A stretch of 26,494 nucleotides of DNA from Funneliformis mosseae (GCA_910592005.1 CAJVPP010000770.1:1-26494), one strand, 5' to 3'; positions 1 through 10,364 are shown, numbered from the stretch's first letter. Numbers and translations are program-made. The notes: generated from the sequence alone by a model not told the origin.

Positions 1-2
1 AC

Positions 3-497
3 TGTCAAAAATTTACATTTTTCTGGAATAACAAAGAATACCAGATCCCTATGACTTGTTGGGAAAAATCACAGTTTGATCATTTTTAACAACCCGTCGA
101 TATTATCAAAAACCCCTCCGATGAAGAATATGAAGATGAGAAATTAATAGCTCAATGACATTATATGATATTGGAAGACCACAATGATTCTGTCCCTTTG
201 GCCGAAAGTAGTCCAAAACAAACTCTAGTAGATGGACAGAAATATTCACTTCAGTACTTTGAAAGTTTGAATCAAAAATTCAATGTCCAACCACCCAAGG
301 ATGTGAAGTGGGAATATCATTGGCAAGGACTGGGAAATCGATGTTGGTGCCATAATAAATTAGACAAAATTGATGAAACTTGCCAACTTTGTAAAAAAGA
401 ATGGGACCACTGGCAACTACTATGAAATATTTCAGACGAACCAACCGCTAGTGGAATAACCTATAAACATCTTGGTGAATTCCAACAGCAACAAATT
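3..497 (+). pseudogene. Ty3/gypsy pol relic: region before reverse transcriptase, with Cys cluster
   Basis: This reads in the same frame as the downstream reverse transcriptase and is broken by stops at 87 (TAA), 156 (TGA) and 423 (TGA). It is probably the segment between protease and reverse transcriptase of the polyprotein. I see no protease D-S/T-G motif, so the protease core would lie left of the window. A Cys cluster is visible: C-W-C at 342-350 followed by C-x2-C at 381-392, in a Trp-rich context ending WDHW. A metal-binding role is only a guess. The ATG at 165 is an internal methionine, not a gene start. Confidence 0.6.
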
Positions 498-1862
498 ATG
501 CAGTTTTTGCATAAACATAGGGATGCATTTGCTGAAGACTTATTACAGTTAGGGCATACAACCATCGAAAAACATCATATACCAGTAGAAAATCCAATGT
601 CTATACGACAACGTGCATACAGGGTAGCCCCATTAGAACAAGAATTTATTAAGAAAGAAGTTGATAGAATGTTAAAATACAATTTAATACAACCATCTGA
701 AAGTCCTTGGGCCTCGCCTGTTGTTCTCGTTCAGAAGAAAAATGGAAAATTACGATTTTGTGTTGATTACCAGAAACTTAACAGTGTCACTCAACGAGAT
801 GGACATCCCTTATTACGAATCGACGAGTTGCTTGATATGTTTAGGAAAGCTAAATATTTTTCAACATTAGATTTGGCTAGTGGATATTAGCAGGTCGCTA
901 TGGATCCAAATAACCAGGCTAAAACAGCTTTCATAATTAGTTAAGGACTTTATGAATTCAAAGTAATGCCATTTGGATTAACAAATGCCCCTGCAACTTT
1001 TCAACGTCTGATGAATAAGATCTTTAGAGAAGAAATTGGATAGTTCGTAGCTATATATCTGGACGACATTATTATCTTTTCTGATACTTTTGACACGCAT
1101 TTACAACACTTGCAACTTATTTTTAAACGATTAAAGGATGCTGGACTCAAACTTGAAAAAGATAAATGTGAGTTCGCAAAATTAGAATTGGCATTCCTAG
1201 GACACATAGTGAGTAGACAAGGAATCTCACCAGATCCTTCAAAAATTGATAAAATTAAGAATTTTCCAATCCCAAAGAATATCACTGAATTAAGAGGATT
1301 CTTAGGACTAACATCGTATTATAGGAGATTTATTCAGGACTTCTCGACATCTGCTGCACCATTACATTTATTATTATGAAAAGAAACACCTTATGTGTGG
1401 ACGGAAGCACAACAAAAAGCTTTTGAGCATCTAAAAATATGCTTGATAACTGCATTGATTTTGATTTATCCTGATTTTAAACGAAAGTTTTTACTCTTTA
1501 CTGATGGCTTGTATATCGATCTTGGCACAGTATTAGCACAACTAGATGATAACAATAAAGAACATGTCATAGCCTATGCCAGTCGAAGTATAAGTCAAGC
1601 TGAAAGAAATTATACTCCAACGGAATTGGAATGTCTTGCTGCTGTATGGGAAATGAAACATTTCTGACCTTATCTTTTACATCAGCAATTTGAATTGATT
1701 ACTGATCACGCAGCCTTACAATGACTTTTTAATAAACCAGATCCCCCTCATAAATTCATGAGATGGATCATTCGCATTATGGAATTTCCATATCAAATCC
1801 GATACAAAAAAGGAAAATTACATTCAAACACTGACGCACTGTCTCGACTTCCCCCACAATAA
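498..1862 (+). pseudogene. Ty3/gypsy reverse transcriptase and RNase H relic
   Basis: Reverse transcriptase copies the element RNA into DNA and RNase H removes the template. Visible reverse transcriptase landmarks, in order, are the entry region ending SPWASPVVLVQKKNG, LRFCVDYQKLN, the LASGY block (about 875-887), [13 protein letters not shown] (about 967-1005) and the catalytic YLDD box (about 1053-1064). The connection reads LRGFLGLTSYYRRFI. RNase H follows from about 1395 with FTDG (first Asp), YASRSISQAERNYTPTELE and ITDHAALQ, ending at DALSRLP. In-frame stops lie at 888, 942, 1041, 1377, 1665, 1722 and 1860, with no frameshift over this stretch. The usual TDAS of RNase H reads TDGL, a further sign of decay. 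Confidence 0.95.
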
Positions 1863-1936
1863 TCTACAACTATTCTAAACAAATTTGAGAGTGAAAGCGA
1901 AAGTGTTAGCAGTGTGACTAACAGCTCTACAATATG

Positions 1937-3213
1937 GAATCTGAAACCTACCATCAACTGTACCAATACCTAACTCAACTTACATACCCCTCAAACCTCA
2001 CCCCTTTACAATAACATATTGTTCAGAAACAAGCTCAACATTATTTTATGCAAAACTAACAACTTTATAGACGAAATCAAAAGCAACCGACCCAACCCTT
2101 ACTCGTAATCAAAACTACTGAAGTTGAAAGCATTCTACACAATATCTATAATGAGCCTTTAGGAAGACATTTAGCACGTGACATCACTTATAACAAAATT
2201 GCCTCTCGATATTACTGGCCTAGCATGTATAAAACAATCAATAATTGGATATGAACATGTGACGTATGTCAACGACAAGGAAGATCAAAATCCAAAGAAC
2301 CATTACATCCTATACCTGTTAGCCAACCATTCAATCATATTGGAGTAGACTATGTAGGACCACTCCCACGTACAATAAAAGGAAATAGGTATATTATTGT
2401 AGCAACTGAGTATTTGACAAAATGGGTCGAAGCTAATGCAATACCAGATTGTACCGTCCAGACGACTGCACAATTTATTTACAATGAAATCATATGTCGA
2501 CATAGAATGCCAAAAGAGATCTTAACTGACTGAGCTACGTCATTTCAAAATGAATTAGTCACTGCTTTGTTACATGTAGTAGGAACTAAACATAGATTAT
2601 CTTCATCATACCACCCTCAAACTAATGGCCTCACTGAACGTTTTAATAGAACTTTATGTACAATTTTAGCCAAATATGCTGAACAACATCAAGGAGAATG
2701 GGATACTTATTTAACCTCAGCATTATTCGCATATCGAACTGCACAGCAGGGAACGACAAAATTCGAACCATTTGAGTTATTATATGGATGAAAAGCAGTT
2801 TTACCGATAGATTTACAATTACGACAACCGTCACCTATCACAAACTTATCAAATGCTATGGAAAAGCATCAACAGATAATCTCATCACAATTGCAACAAC
2901 AACAATTAGATGCACAACAAAATATTATGCAACGATAACAAAACTAACAAGAACGTTACAATAAGGATCAACCTGGAATTTCTTACCAAATTGGAGATAA
3001 AGTTTATTATTTAATGTCATACAGTCGCACATTTATGGAGACAAATTTAAAGATAAATTCAATGGACCTTTCTATATACACGACATTGTGAGACCTGGAA
3101 CTTATAAACTTCGTACTATAGATGGACGAGTTAGAAAGAATTTTATACATGCAGATCTTTTAAAACTATATTTGAAGCGAATTGATTGGGAACCACAGAT
3201 TATCATCAAATAA
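1937..3213 (+). pseudogene. Ty3/gypsy integrase relic
   Basis: Integrase inserts the cDNA into the host genome. An HHCC zinc-binding region is visible at about 2160-2275 (GRHLARD, then CDVCQRQ). The catalytic core follows: GVDYVGPLP with the first Asp (about 2343-2370), a TD motif just before a stop at 2531 for the second Asp, and HPQTNGLTERFNRTL (about 2612-2656) carrying the Glu. The C-terminal part after about 3034 reads in a third frame and ends with an FIHADLLKLYL stretch and TAA at 3211-3213. Stops lie at 2012, 2057, 2252, 2531, 2789, 2936 and 2945. A one-base frame change separates it from RNase H (about 1920-1937) and another precedes the C-terminal segment (about 3015-3030). Confidence 0.93.
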
Positions 3214-3274
3214 TGATCAACATTAGAACTATTATAAAAAGAAGTGGACTATTTGGTTAAAAATAATAACTATA

Positions 3275-3727
3275 ATGAAACCTACGAACTTAGAAATAGT
3301 TTCAAAAGAAATTCAAATTTCTGTAACTTCTCTTGAAGATGAAATCCAACCAATGAAACCACCATACTCAGCTGACACATCCTTAGCTCAGAAAGTGCAA
3401 TCGACTTATCGCACTCTACTTTGTTCTACTCATATGAGGAACCATATTTTATCTTTGGTTAATGCATTTTATTTAGGCCAGCTTATTGACGATATGACCA
3501 TTTTACCAGCTCAACGGACGTTACAAATGGCAATGATAATTAAATATTATTATCAAACTGCTGTTTGAGTTTATTATCTTTTTGAAAACTTAGGAGTCTA
3601 ACAAATATTCGATACTCAATATTTAACCTTGACTATGATTCGACAATTAAAGTCTAGCGAATACCAAGCTCTTGTACTAAAAACTCTTAATATTTCTGCA
3701 GGAGCAGAAATCTTAAGTGAAGAGTAA
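3275..3727 (+). pseudogene. Extra decayed reading frame between integrase and 3' LTR, unknown function
   Basis: After pol ends there is a separate reading frame beginning with ATG at 3275. It runs open to a TGA at 3566 and stays coherent past further TAA codons at 3599 and 3725, so the product would have been about 150 residues. I do not recognise the family. It is mostly helical-looking, lacks an obvious membrane segment or signal peptide, and has no zinc knuckle. All three stops are one C-to-T change from CGA or CAA, the same pattern as in pol, which suggests it was once coding and decayed with the element. Its place corresponds to where some Ty3/gypsy elements carry an env-like or accessory frame; nothing here shows an envelope function. 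Confidence 0.5.
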
Positions 3728-3787
3728 TGTGAATGGATAAATGTGACGCAGCTCATATGGCGCAGAAGATTGACCGATTTAACATAA

Positions 3788-3880
3788 TTGACATATATGA
3801 TATGTCAGACATATTTGACATATTTGACATAGTTGACATATTGACATAGTTAACATAGTTGATATAGTTGATATATTAGA
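3788..3880 (+). repeat. TTGACATA-type short tandem repeat in the LTR
   Basis: About ten imperfect copies of an 8-10 bp unit (TTGACATAT, TTGACATAG, TTGATATAG) lie head to tail. In an LTR this is the position of the U3 region, where tandem motifs often serve as transcription enhancers. That role is an inference from position. Confidence 0.75.
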
Positions 3881-4024
3881 CATGTTAGTTATATTTTTCT
3901 ATGTATTTTATTTCATATAAATAAGTAGCTTTTTAATTCATGTAAAGAGGCAGAATTAAATTCGATAAGATAATTTTAGTAGTTTTAGAGGCAACTGGCC
4001 TACCACGTCACCTTTTAGCTTTAG

Positions 4025-4102
4025 TATTTCGTTTCTTTTCTTTCTTATTTTTCTTCTTTATTTCTTTTACTTTTTTTTTCTTTATCTTTATTATTATTTT
4101 AC
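4025..4102 (+). repeat. Pyrimidine-rich low-complexity tract
   Basis: A run of almost only C and T on the + strand (TTTCTTTTCTTTCTT and similar) lies inside the putative LTR. It is simple sequence with no coding potential; the purine/pyrimidine asymmetry is the only notable property. Confidence 0.7.
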
Positions 4103-4384
4103 TTGAAAATAAACATATTATTTATAACATAATTTACTGGAAATCTGTTGAATCGTAACTCGTTTTGATAATATAAATACTTTGGTAAATCATCTGAGTT
4201 AAAGCTTGTAAACTATTAAAAGATTACTGCTCAATCAAAAAGAATAAACTGCTTGAACACCCTGTCTAACAGTCATAGTTCACAAGAATTACACGTTAAT
4301 AGTATTTATTTTTTTATTTAATTTATTTATTATTTAATTTATATTATATTTATTAATTATATTTATTTATTAATTAATTTTTAG

Positions 4385-5580
4385 AATTTAGCAAATAAAA
4401 TTGAAGAACAAGATGCGGATGATCTTTATAATTTTCCTGATGAGTATCTTACATATATTTCAAATAATAATTGATGGAAGGATCTTAAGCAACTAGAAAT
4501 GATTAGGCTTCTTTATTGTGCTGCATTAAATTAGCTACAATGTCATAATTCCCGATTGTATAAAGTGCTTTATAGTTTTGGAAATATAGTTACAGTTTTA
4601 CGATCTCTTACTAATAATAATTTGAGTAAAAGGCTTTGAAAAAGATTAGAAAAAAGATGGGCTGATTGGAAACAACCACTATTACTTTTATCATTTTTAC
4701 TTTATCCTAAATATTGTACAGACAAGTTTAATCCTGCTATTGAAAATCTTTCTTTTCCTCATCTTAGTCAGTGGGTTACTTATTATTACTGTGCCTGGTT
4801 TAATAAAGAACCAACAACACTATTGGTTGAATTAGAAGCATATAGAAAAAAAAAGTATCCATATAATGATGCTACTGTATGTCAATTTAATCAAGATATT
4901 TTAGGATTTTGAAATTATATACATAGATATTCAAAAGAACTTTATCATGTAGCAGAATAAATTTTTTCAATTGCAATAAAAACAGTATTTTTAGAAAGGC
5001 ATTTTTCTACAATAGGATGGATGCATTCAAAACGATGAAATCGATTAGGAGTAAGAATTTTTTTATTTTTATTTTTATAGATTAATAAATAATATATTAA
5101 CAATTTATAATTTAATATTAGTCTGAAAAGGCACTTGATAAGACACAAATACGAGCTTTTATATAGCAAAAATTAAAATTTAAAAAAATAGATGAGAAGG
5201 CACGTAAGTTTAAAACTACAAATATAGCATTACCTATATTAACTGATATTAATGATGATATTGAATATAATACACCTAATGTATCAGAGGATGAATTATC
5301 TGATAAGAAAAATAATGATGGTAATGTACAAACAGTGAGAGATTGGCAAACTATAGTTTCAAGATGGATAAATATGTTAGAAAATGATACAGATTCAGAA
5401 GAATTAGAAGATACTGATATTGATTATGAAGATGATGAGGATGATATTTCTATAACTAATATTTTTAATTTACCTCATCCTGCTATAGATAAAAATGCTA
5501 AATGGAAATTTCAAGATATTTTTATTGAAAATTTAGGAATACCTGACTATTTGGCGAATTTTATTAATAGTAATAGTTAG
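4385..5580 (+). pseudogene. hAT-family transposase relic, C-terminal half
   Basis: hAT transposases cut and paste DNA elements and end in a dimerisation domain. The decisive signature is at about 4961-5050: FSIAIKTVFLERHFSTIGWMHSKR followed, after a stop, by NRLG, matching the hAT C-terminal ERxFS...HxxRNRL block. An intron is likely at 5051-5121 (GTAAGA...ATTAG), joining that block in phase to a second exon with an acidic Asp/Glu cluster (about 5383-5445) and ending at TAG 5578-5580. In-frame stops are at 4472, 4532, 4637, 4910, 4958, 5036 and 5164; three sit where Trp would fit and the others where Gln or Arg would. The catalytic N-terminal half is absent upstream, where only AT-rich sequence and the LTR occur. 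Confidence 0.85.
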
Positions 5581-5853
5581 TTAATATTGATTAATGGTTT
5601 AATGCATAGTATAAATACAGTAATATGTGTCTTATTATTATAATATATAATAAATTTATAAATTTATAACATAAAAGTAAATTTATCATTAAATTAATAA
5701 AATATTATTAAATGGAATTAAGTATAAGTCCAATATTCCAATAAAATTTAAAATTGAATTAGACAAAGTCCAATAGTTCAATAATCCAATTATCCAATTG
5801 TCTAATAGTCTAAAAGGCCATCATTAATGCTAATTGAAATTTGCTATTATTCT
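5581..5853. other. Spacer between two convergent relics
   Basis: No gene is seen. The middle (about 5730-5815) holds loosely repeated CCAAT / CAATAGT / TCCAATTGTC words on an AT-rich background. Confidence 0.6.
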
Positions 5854-6607
5854 TCATTTTAATTGATAATCATAAATTTGTTTTATAATAGAATAATCAT
5901 TCCAATTTTTTGGAAAATATGTAGGTAATTTTACTTTATACTGATGAATGAGAGTTTGGACGAAAGAATTTTCAAAGCCAATTAGTATATTTCTGTTATA
6001 TTTTTTTATTAGCTCTGATTTTTCCCATATAGCAATTGGTGATTTTCCTTCAAATTTTTTTTCAATTGGTTATCTTGATAAATTTCAAGAATGCATTTAT
6101 CTTCTTTAATTTTAGATATATAAATTGCCTATTTATTGCCATTAAATTTGTATATTAAAGATGATTTGTATCCAGAACTAGTGTTAAGTAAATCTACTTG
6201 AGAAGAAACTCCTATCTCATATATAAATATTTTCAGTAATTCAATAATAATCAAATAGGAACAAATAAAAAATCTTCTAAAAGTCTATAAATTATATCTT
6301 CATCTTGCCATTCTAATACCAAAGAACTAGAAAATCACGTTCTATTTTCAAAAATTTGTGTATATACCAAAGATATAGCTTTAGAAGGATCATTTTCTAT
6401 TTGACCAATATATATATCACTTTAACACTACCCAGGTAAAAAATATTATTTTTATTACCAATAACAATAGTTACAAAAAAATTGCAATTATTAAGACAGG
6501 TTTTAGTTTTTTAACCAATATGAAGAGGAAAAAAAGTCATACTTTCTTTATCTGTTGACGTTTTCTACCAAAAATGTGAATATGATCTATAGTGAAATTC
6601 TTCAACT
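5854..6607 (-). pseudogene. Decayed coding relic of unknown family (minus strand)
   Basis: Read on the minus strand from about 6607 to a TGA at 5854-5856, several long coherent stretches appear, joined by about three frame changes and interrupted by TAG, TGA and TAA codons. Recognisable pieces are FHYRSYSHFW, FFPLHIG, NCNFFVTIVIGNKNN, a block with LVLEWQDEDIIYRLLED, and near the end FEGKSPIAIWEKSELIKKY then LIGFENSFVQTLIHQY. The F-x-G-x-S-P-x-x-x-W pattern is vaguely like FYRC-type C-termini, but I would not assign a function. It may be a separate gene relic or a tail swapped onto the adjacent hAT relic, which lies just upstream on the same strand. Confidence 0.5.
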
Positions 6608-6788
6608 ATGAAACTAATATTAGTCGCGCATATTAGATTTAGAAAAGCTATGTATATTTAATAATACTTATCCCTGAATTTCATTATAATATAATAGTCA
6701 TATAGTTCTGATCTTATCCGAATCATCAATTAAAAAATATAAATATGTTAATATTATATTATTATTTTAAATAAATAATTAGTTTTAC

Positions 6789-8740
6789 CTAAATATTATA
6801 ATTACTTCTTTTATAGTCTCTTCTTCATCTTTAAAAATATCATAAAATTCTTTATATACAATATTTTTTGTTAACTCAGTTGTAAATTGTAAATTTTTAA
6901 ATCATGGATCTAATATATAGACTATCATAGCAACAATTTCAGTAGTTTTCTAATATTTTAATATACTCTTATATATTGTTTGTTGTTTCTTTAATATAAT
7001 TTTTATTTTGAAAGTTTAAAGGCTTAGAAATATTTACTTAATTTTTATTTTTGCTATTTTTGTTAGAAATTTCAATAAAATTTTCATTATCTTTTATAAC
7101 TTTTTTATATTTTCAAATAGACTAGTTTTATCATCATCATCCAATTCACTTTCTATTTTAGTAATTAAAGATTTATTATTTGGTTAAATTTCAGATATAA
7201 GTTGAGATATAGCAGAATATATAAGTAATATTGTAACATATTTAGATCTACTAAGCAATACTGTTGCTTCTTCAAATTCTTGTAATAAATTAATGAGATC
7301 ACCTAATAGTTTTCATTCATCCTTTGTAAGTATTATTCATTGTAATTTTTGACCATCTTTTTTAGCATTTAAATTAAGATAAAATTGTAAAGATTGAGTA
7401 GAAAAATGATTGCACGTTTAAGCTTTAAAAACCTTTTTCAGGCATAAAATAAAGAATTCTAATAAGTAGAAACATCTTTAGTTATCAAAAAAATATTAGT
7501 ATAATTAAGTTCTCTTTGTGCTGCATTTAATCTTTTTGATTGTTTAGGTAATATATGAAAAAAATCAATAAGCTGCTTAACTCATAAAATAAGTACACTA
7601 ATAATATTTAATCTTTTACTAACTATCAATTGTAATGTATAGGCAATACATAGTAAGTGATTAATATTTTCTATTATTCAAGTAGCTTTTTAATATTTAG
7701 ACCAATATTCAGTTGTTAATGCAATTATTATTTTAGTTAAATTCTATTTTTCAAAAATATCTATTAAAAGTTGTGATATAATTTCTCCAGTATGAGGATA
7801 TAGAACCTGTTTTAGTTCTAAAAGTGCTTTCTTAAGTTCTAATCTATTGATATCTAAGAATATGTTACACTAATATATCCTTATTTTGCTCTGCTTATCT
7901 AAAAATCTATGGATATAGAGGCAGCAATACAATCACTTTTTAATAATTTATTAAGTTATATACAACTCTATATATAAGCTTTAACAATCATAATTTTAAT
8001 TGTTTTATTACAAAGAACAATAAAATTCTTATTAAAAAAATATAGTAAATTACAAAAACTTTTGCAATTTAGAATATTAAATGCTTAATTATTATCCAAA
8101 ATGAATTTTACTAATAATTGATGAGATCCTTCATATTCTTCTTTTTTAATCATTGATTTTTAATTGCATCTCATATATCTAATTAGTTTCAAGATTTTTT
8201 ATTATCTATTTTTTTCTCATTTAGTTTATATATTTTATGAATTCGTGTAAGATGACTAATTAAATTTAATGTTGTAGAACTATTAATATAAGAAATGTCA
8301 CATTTTTTACCATTATGTATAATAATAGTATATATAGATGTAATTAAGTTTTTTGAATGATGAAAGTAATGCCACACAAAACTACCTTCTTTTGATATTT
8401 CACTTTCAGGTATTGAACTTGTAGTAATAATAATATAACTTTTATTTTTTCATCTTTATTATATGTTTCTTCTTGTTTCTGTTATATTACTTTCTTCTTT
8501 ATATTAGCTATTACTTTTGTTTGTCTTTTTACTTTTTTTGTTGATTTATTTTTATTAAAATGTTGTAATTTAAAAGGAAGTTGAAAGTAATTCAGTACCT
8601 GGATACTTTAATCTCTCTTGCTTCTCATATTTTTCTTAAGTTCTTTCATTTTCATTTAGAATATAAATATATTTATCATTATTAAAATTTCTAGAGAAAC
8701 GCTTTCTATTTAAGTTTGAAGGTCCTGTGTGACTACTCAT
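6789..8740 (-). pseudogene. hAT transposase relic with BED zinc finger (minus strand)
   Basis: The frame starts at an ATG at 8738-8740 (MSSHTGPSNLNRK). A BED-type finger follows at about 8230-8390: WHYFHHS, GKKCDISYIN, SSTTLNLISHLTRIHK. The His pair is intact, but the second Cys of the expected C-x2-C reads Ser. Later blocks typical of hAT proteins are FNILNCKSFCNLL, SDCIAASISID, TTEYWSK, LLCIAYTLQLIVSK, PKQSKRLNAAQREL, DVSTY-stop-NSLFYA and YILDPWFKNLQF. The last block ends at a possible donor site next to 6788. Many in-frame stops occur, several where Trp or Gln is expected. The hAT C-terminal dimerisation block is not visible, so the relic is probably 3'-truncated. Confidence 0.8.
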
Positions 8741-9867
8741 TATTCTTGAAAAAGTTAGAAAGATCAAAGATTCTTTATTATTTATCAAATGTTATTTTAA
8801 TTAATTTTTAACTAGGATTTTCTGATTTTGTAAAACATTTATTCAATTGAAATTAATAAGGCTAGATTGCTAATGTAAAAAATTTTAATGTAATAATTCA
8901 TTGATATTATTTTATTTCAGATAAACAAATTAAAGTTATACATAATAAATTGTTTGTGTTTAAATTAGTTAATTACTTTAGAATTTCTTAAGATAAATAT
9001 AAATAAATAAAATTTCATTCTTTAATTTTAAACTATAAATATTAGATCAATTTTTCAGTTTGTATGCATAATAGCATCGAAATTTTGAAATGATCTGTGA
9101 TCTACCTTTATTTTATTAATTACAATATGAAATTTGAACAAAAATACCTAATATTTATTTTTAATGTAAAAAAATAATTATTTTATAAATACATTTTATT
9201 TAATTATAAATTTATTTTTAAACTTTAAAGATTTGAGTTACTACACCTTTTCAATTAATTATTAAGAATTACTGCATAAATAATTTTATAAAATATTAAT
9301 ATCTTAAATACTTTTTATTGATTTATTTTATTTATTTAGATATTTATTTCTTATTTGGTTAAAAAAAATTAATTGTTTATTTTTTTGTATATCATTATAT
9401 AATTAGTATATAGCAATCTTTATTTCTAAAATAATGCAAATAAAATAATAAAATAAAATAAATAAATAAATTGTTACTTGTTAGAAGGGAGGTGGGTAAT
9501 ATTTTATCTTAGATTTAGGATTTTAGATTCATCAATTTTAAATCCTAAATCTATAATTTAGAATCTAGAAAATAAATTTGCAAGCAAAGTTTTCTGTAGA
9601 TTATAACTAAAAAAAAGGTATATATGGTAAGTGTTTTGATGATTATTTTGGCTGGGACATTATGGGTAATTTTATTTAAAAAATTTAAAATAAATGCTGA
9701 ATCATTAAATTTAATAACATAACAGATTACCAAATCAGAAAATTTTAGCTAATGTTTTTACATTATGATAATATAATAAAAAATACAAATTTTTGCTAAA
9801 AAATAAATGTCTAATATATATATAAGATTAGTTTTAATCATAACTTATTGTGATTTATATTTAAATT
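8741..9867. other. AT-rich spacer without recognisable gene
   Basis: Very AT-rich sequence dense in stops in all frames. The only structure I note is the hairpin at 9511-9552. The short minus-strand open frame at 9551-9733 has no recognisable motif and is not called. Confidence 0.6.
9511..9552. repeat. Perfect 13-bp inverted repeat (hairpin)
   Basis: AGATTTAGGATTT at 9511-9523 is the exact reverse complement of AAATCCTAAATCT at 9540-9552, with a 16-base loop. No U-run or gene end fits a terminator. It may be the fold of a small element remnant or a cruciform-prone site. Confidence 0.8.
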
Positions 9868-9969
9868 AGAGTTGAATCATTTATTCCTGTAGGACATCAT
9901 GCTATTTGTCCTTATTGAAAATAAGTTATATATTTTTGATGGAAGTGTTGTAATCCAAATATGTTAATA

Positions 9970-10044
9970 TCTGAAATGTGCATTTCAGACAATGATCTAA
10001 ATGAATATTTTGGATAATGTTTTAAATGCGCATTTTGGATAATG
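9970..10044 (+). repeat. 25-bp tandem repeat, three units (left end of element)
   Basis: Units at 9970-9994, 9995-10019 and 10020-10044 share the pattern TNTNAAATGNNNATTTTGGATAATG. The period is exactly 25 bases and the array sits immediately inside the left terminal repeat. Confidence 0.8.
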
Positions 10045-10217
10045 TCACTTCAGATATCCAAATGATAAATAAAGCTTTATCAAAATTGTAAATATTTGTA
10101 TTGCATTTTATATCAGAAATTTTAACTTCAGATAATTTTTGTAGTCTTGAAGCCTCTAACAATAATGATATAATTATATTTTCACATGTAAAGATTTATA
10201 AAATTAAATTAAAACAT

Positions 10218-10364
10218 GAAATAGTTATTTGGGACATACTGAAATGGTCACTCGGGACAGTCCGAAGGAAGTGGTCGCTTGATATATCCGAAGTGAGCAT
10301 TTGGGATATTATCTGAAGTGTTCATTTGGGATTTTATCCGAAATGTTCATTTGGGATAAATGCG
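10218..10364 (+). repeat. 23-26-bp tandem repeat, six units (right part of element)
   Basis: Units begin at 10218, 10241, 10264, 10290, 10315 and 10340, each starting GAA and containing TCATTTGGGATA-like cores. The period is 25 in the best-preserved copies and the words are related to those of the left array. Decayed unit-like words (GCGCATTT, GCATTTGGGG) continue to the right end of the element. Confidence 0.8.

Larger units (their letters stand above)
1..4284 (+). mobile_element. Degenerate Ty3/gypsy LTR retrotransposon, 3' part
   Basis: The order protease/linker, reverse transcriptase, RNase H, integrase is that of Ty3/gypsy elements (integrase after RNase H; Ty1/copia has it before). The element enters from the left edge, so gag, the protease core and the 5' LTR are not visible. 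A probable 3' LTR closes it at 4284. The pol relic carries 17 in-frame stops and two frame changes (about 1920-1937 and about 3015-3030), so it cannot be autonomous. Between integrase and LTR there is an additional decayed reading frame. Class is very secure; the right boundary rests on the LTR call. Confidence 0.93.
3742..4284 (+). repeat. Putative 3' LTR (543 bp)
   Basis: Boundaries were chosen by the terminal pair TGTGA (3742) and TCACA (4284), a 5-bp inverted repeat of the TG...CA type, in the right place after the last element reading frame. The segment contains a TTGACATA tandem array near its 5' end, a long pyrimidine tract and no coding potential. The 5' LTR is outside the window, so the direct-repeat test cannot be made here. 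No convincing polypurine tract directly precedes 3742, and the target-site copy cannot be checked. Confidence 0.45.

Noticed and set aside
1001..1285. Minus-strand frame in the reverse transcriptase region
   Set aside because: Antisense shadow of the pol relic.
3..5580. Alternative genetic code with TAA/TAG/TGA read as amino acids
   Set aside because: The intact kelch gene and the toxin-domain gene end at normal stops and contain none internally; the stops are confined to repeated elements and relics.
5335..5580. Separate acidic protein gene
   Set aside because: The frame is continuous with the upstream hAT exon 2 from 5122 apart from one TAG, so it is the tail of the transposase.
10101..10316. 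Open frame of 71 codons as a gene
   Set aside because: It lies inside the MITE-like element and reads through the tandem units, giving repeated WSL/WDI words.
9970..10364. CRISPR-like array of 25-bp repeats
   Set aside because: Units are head to tail without spacers, the host looks eukaryotic, and the arrays are inside a TIR-bounded element.
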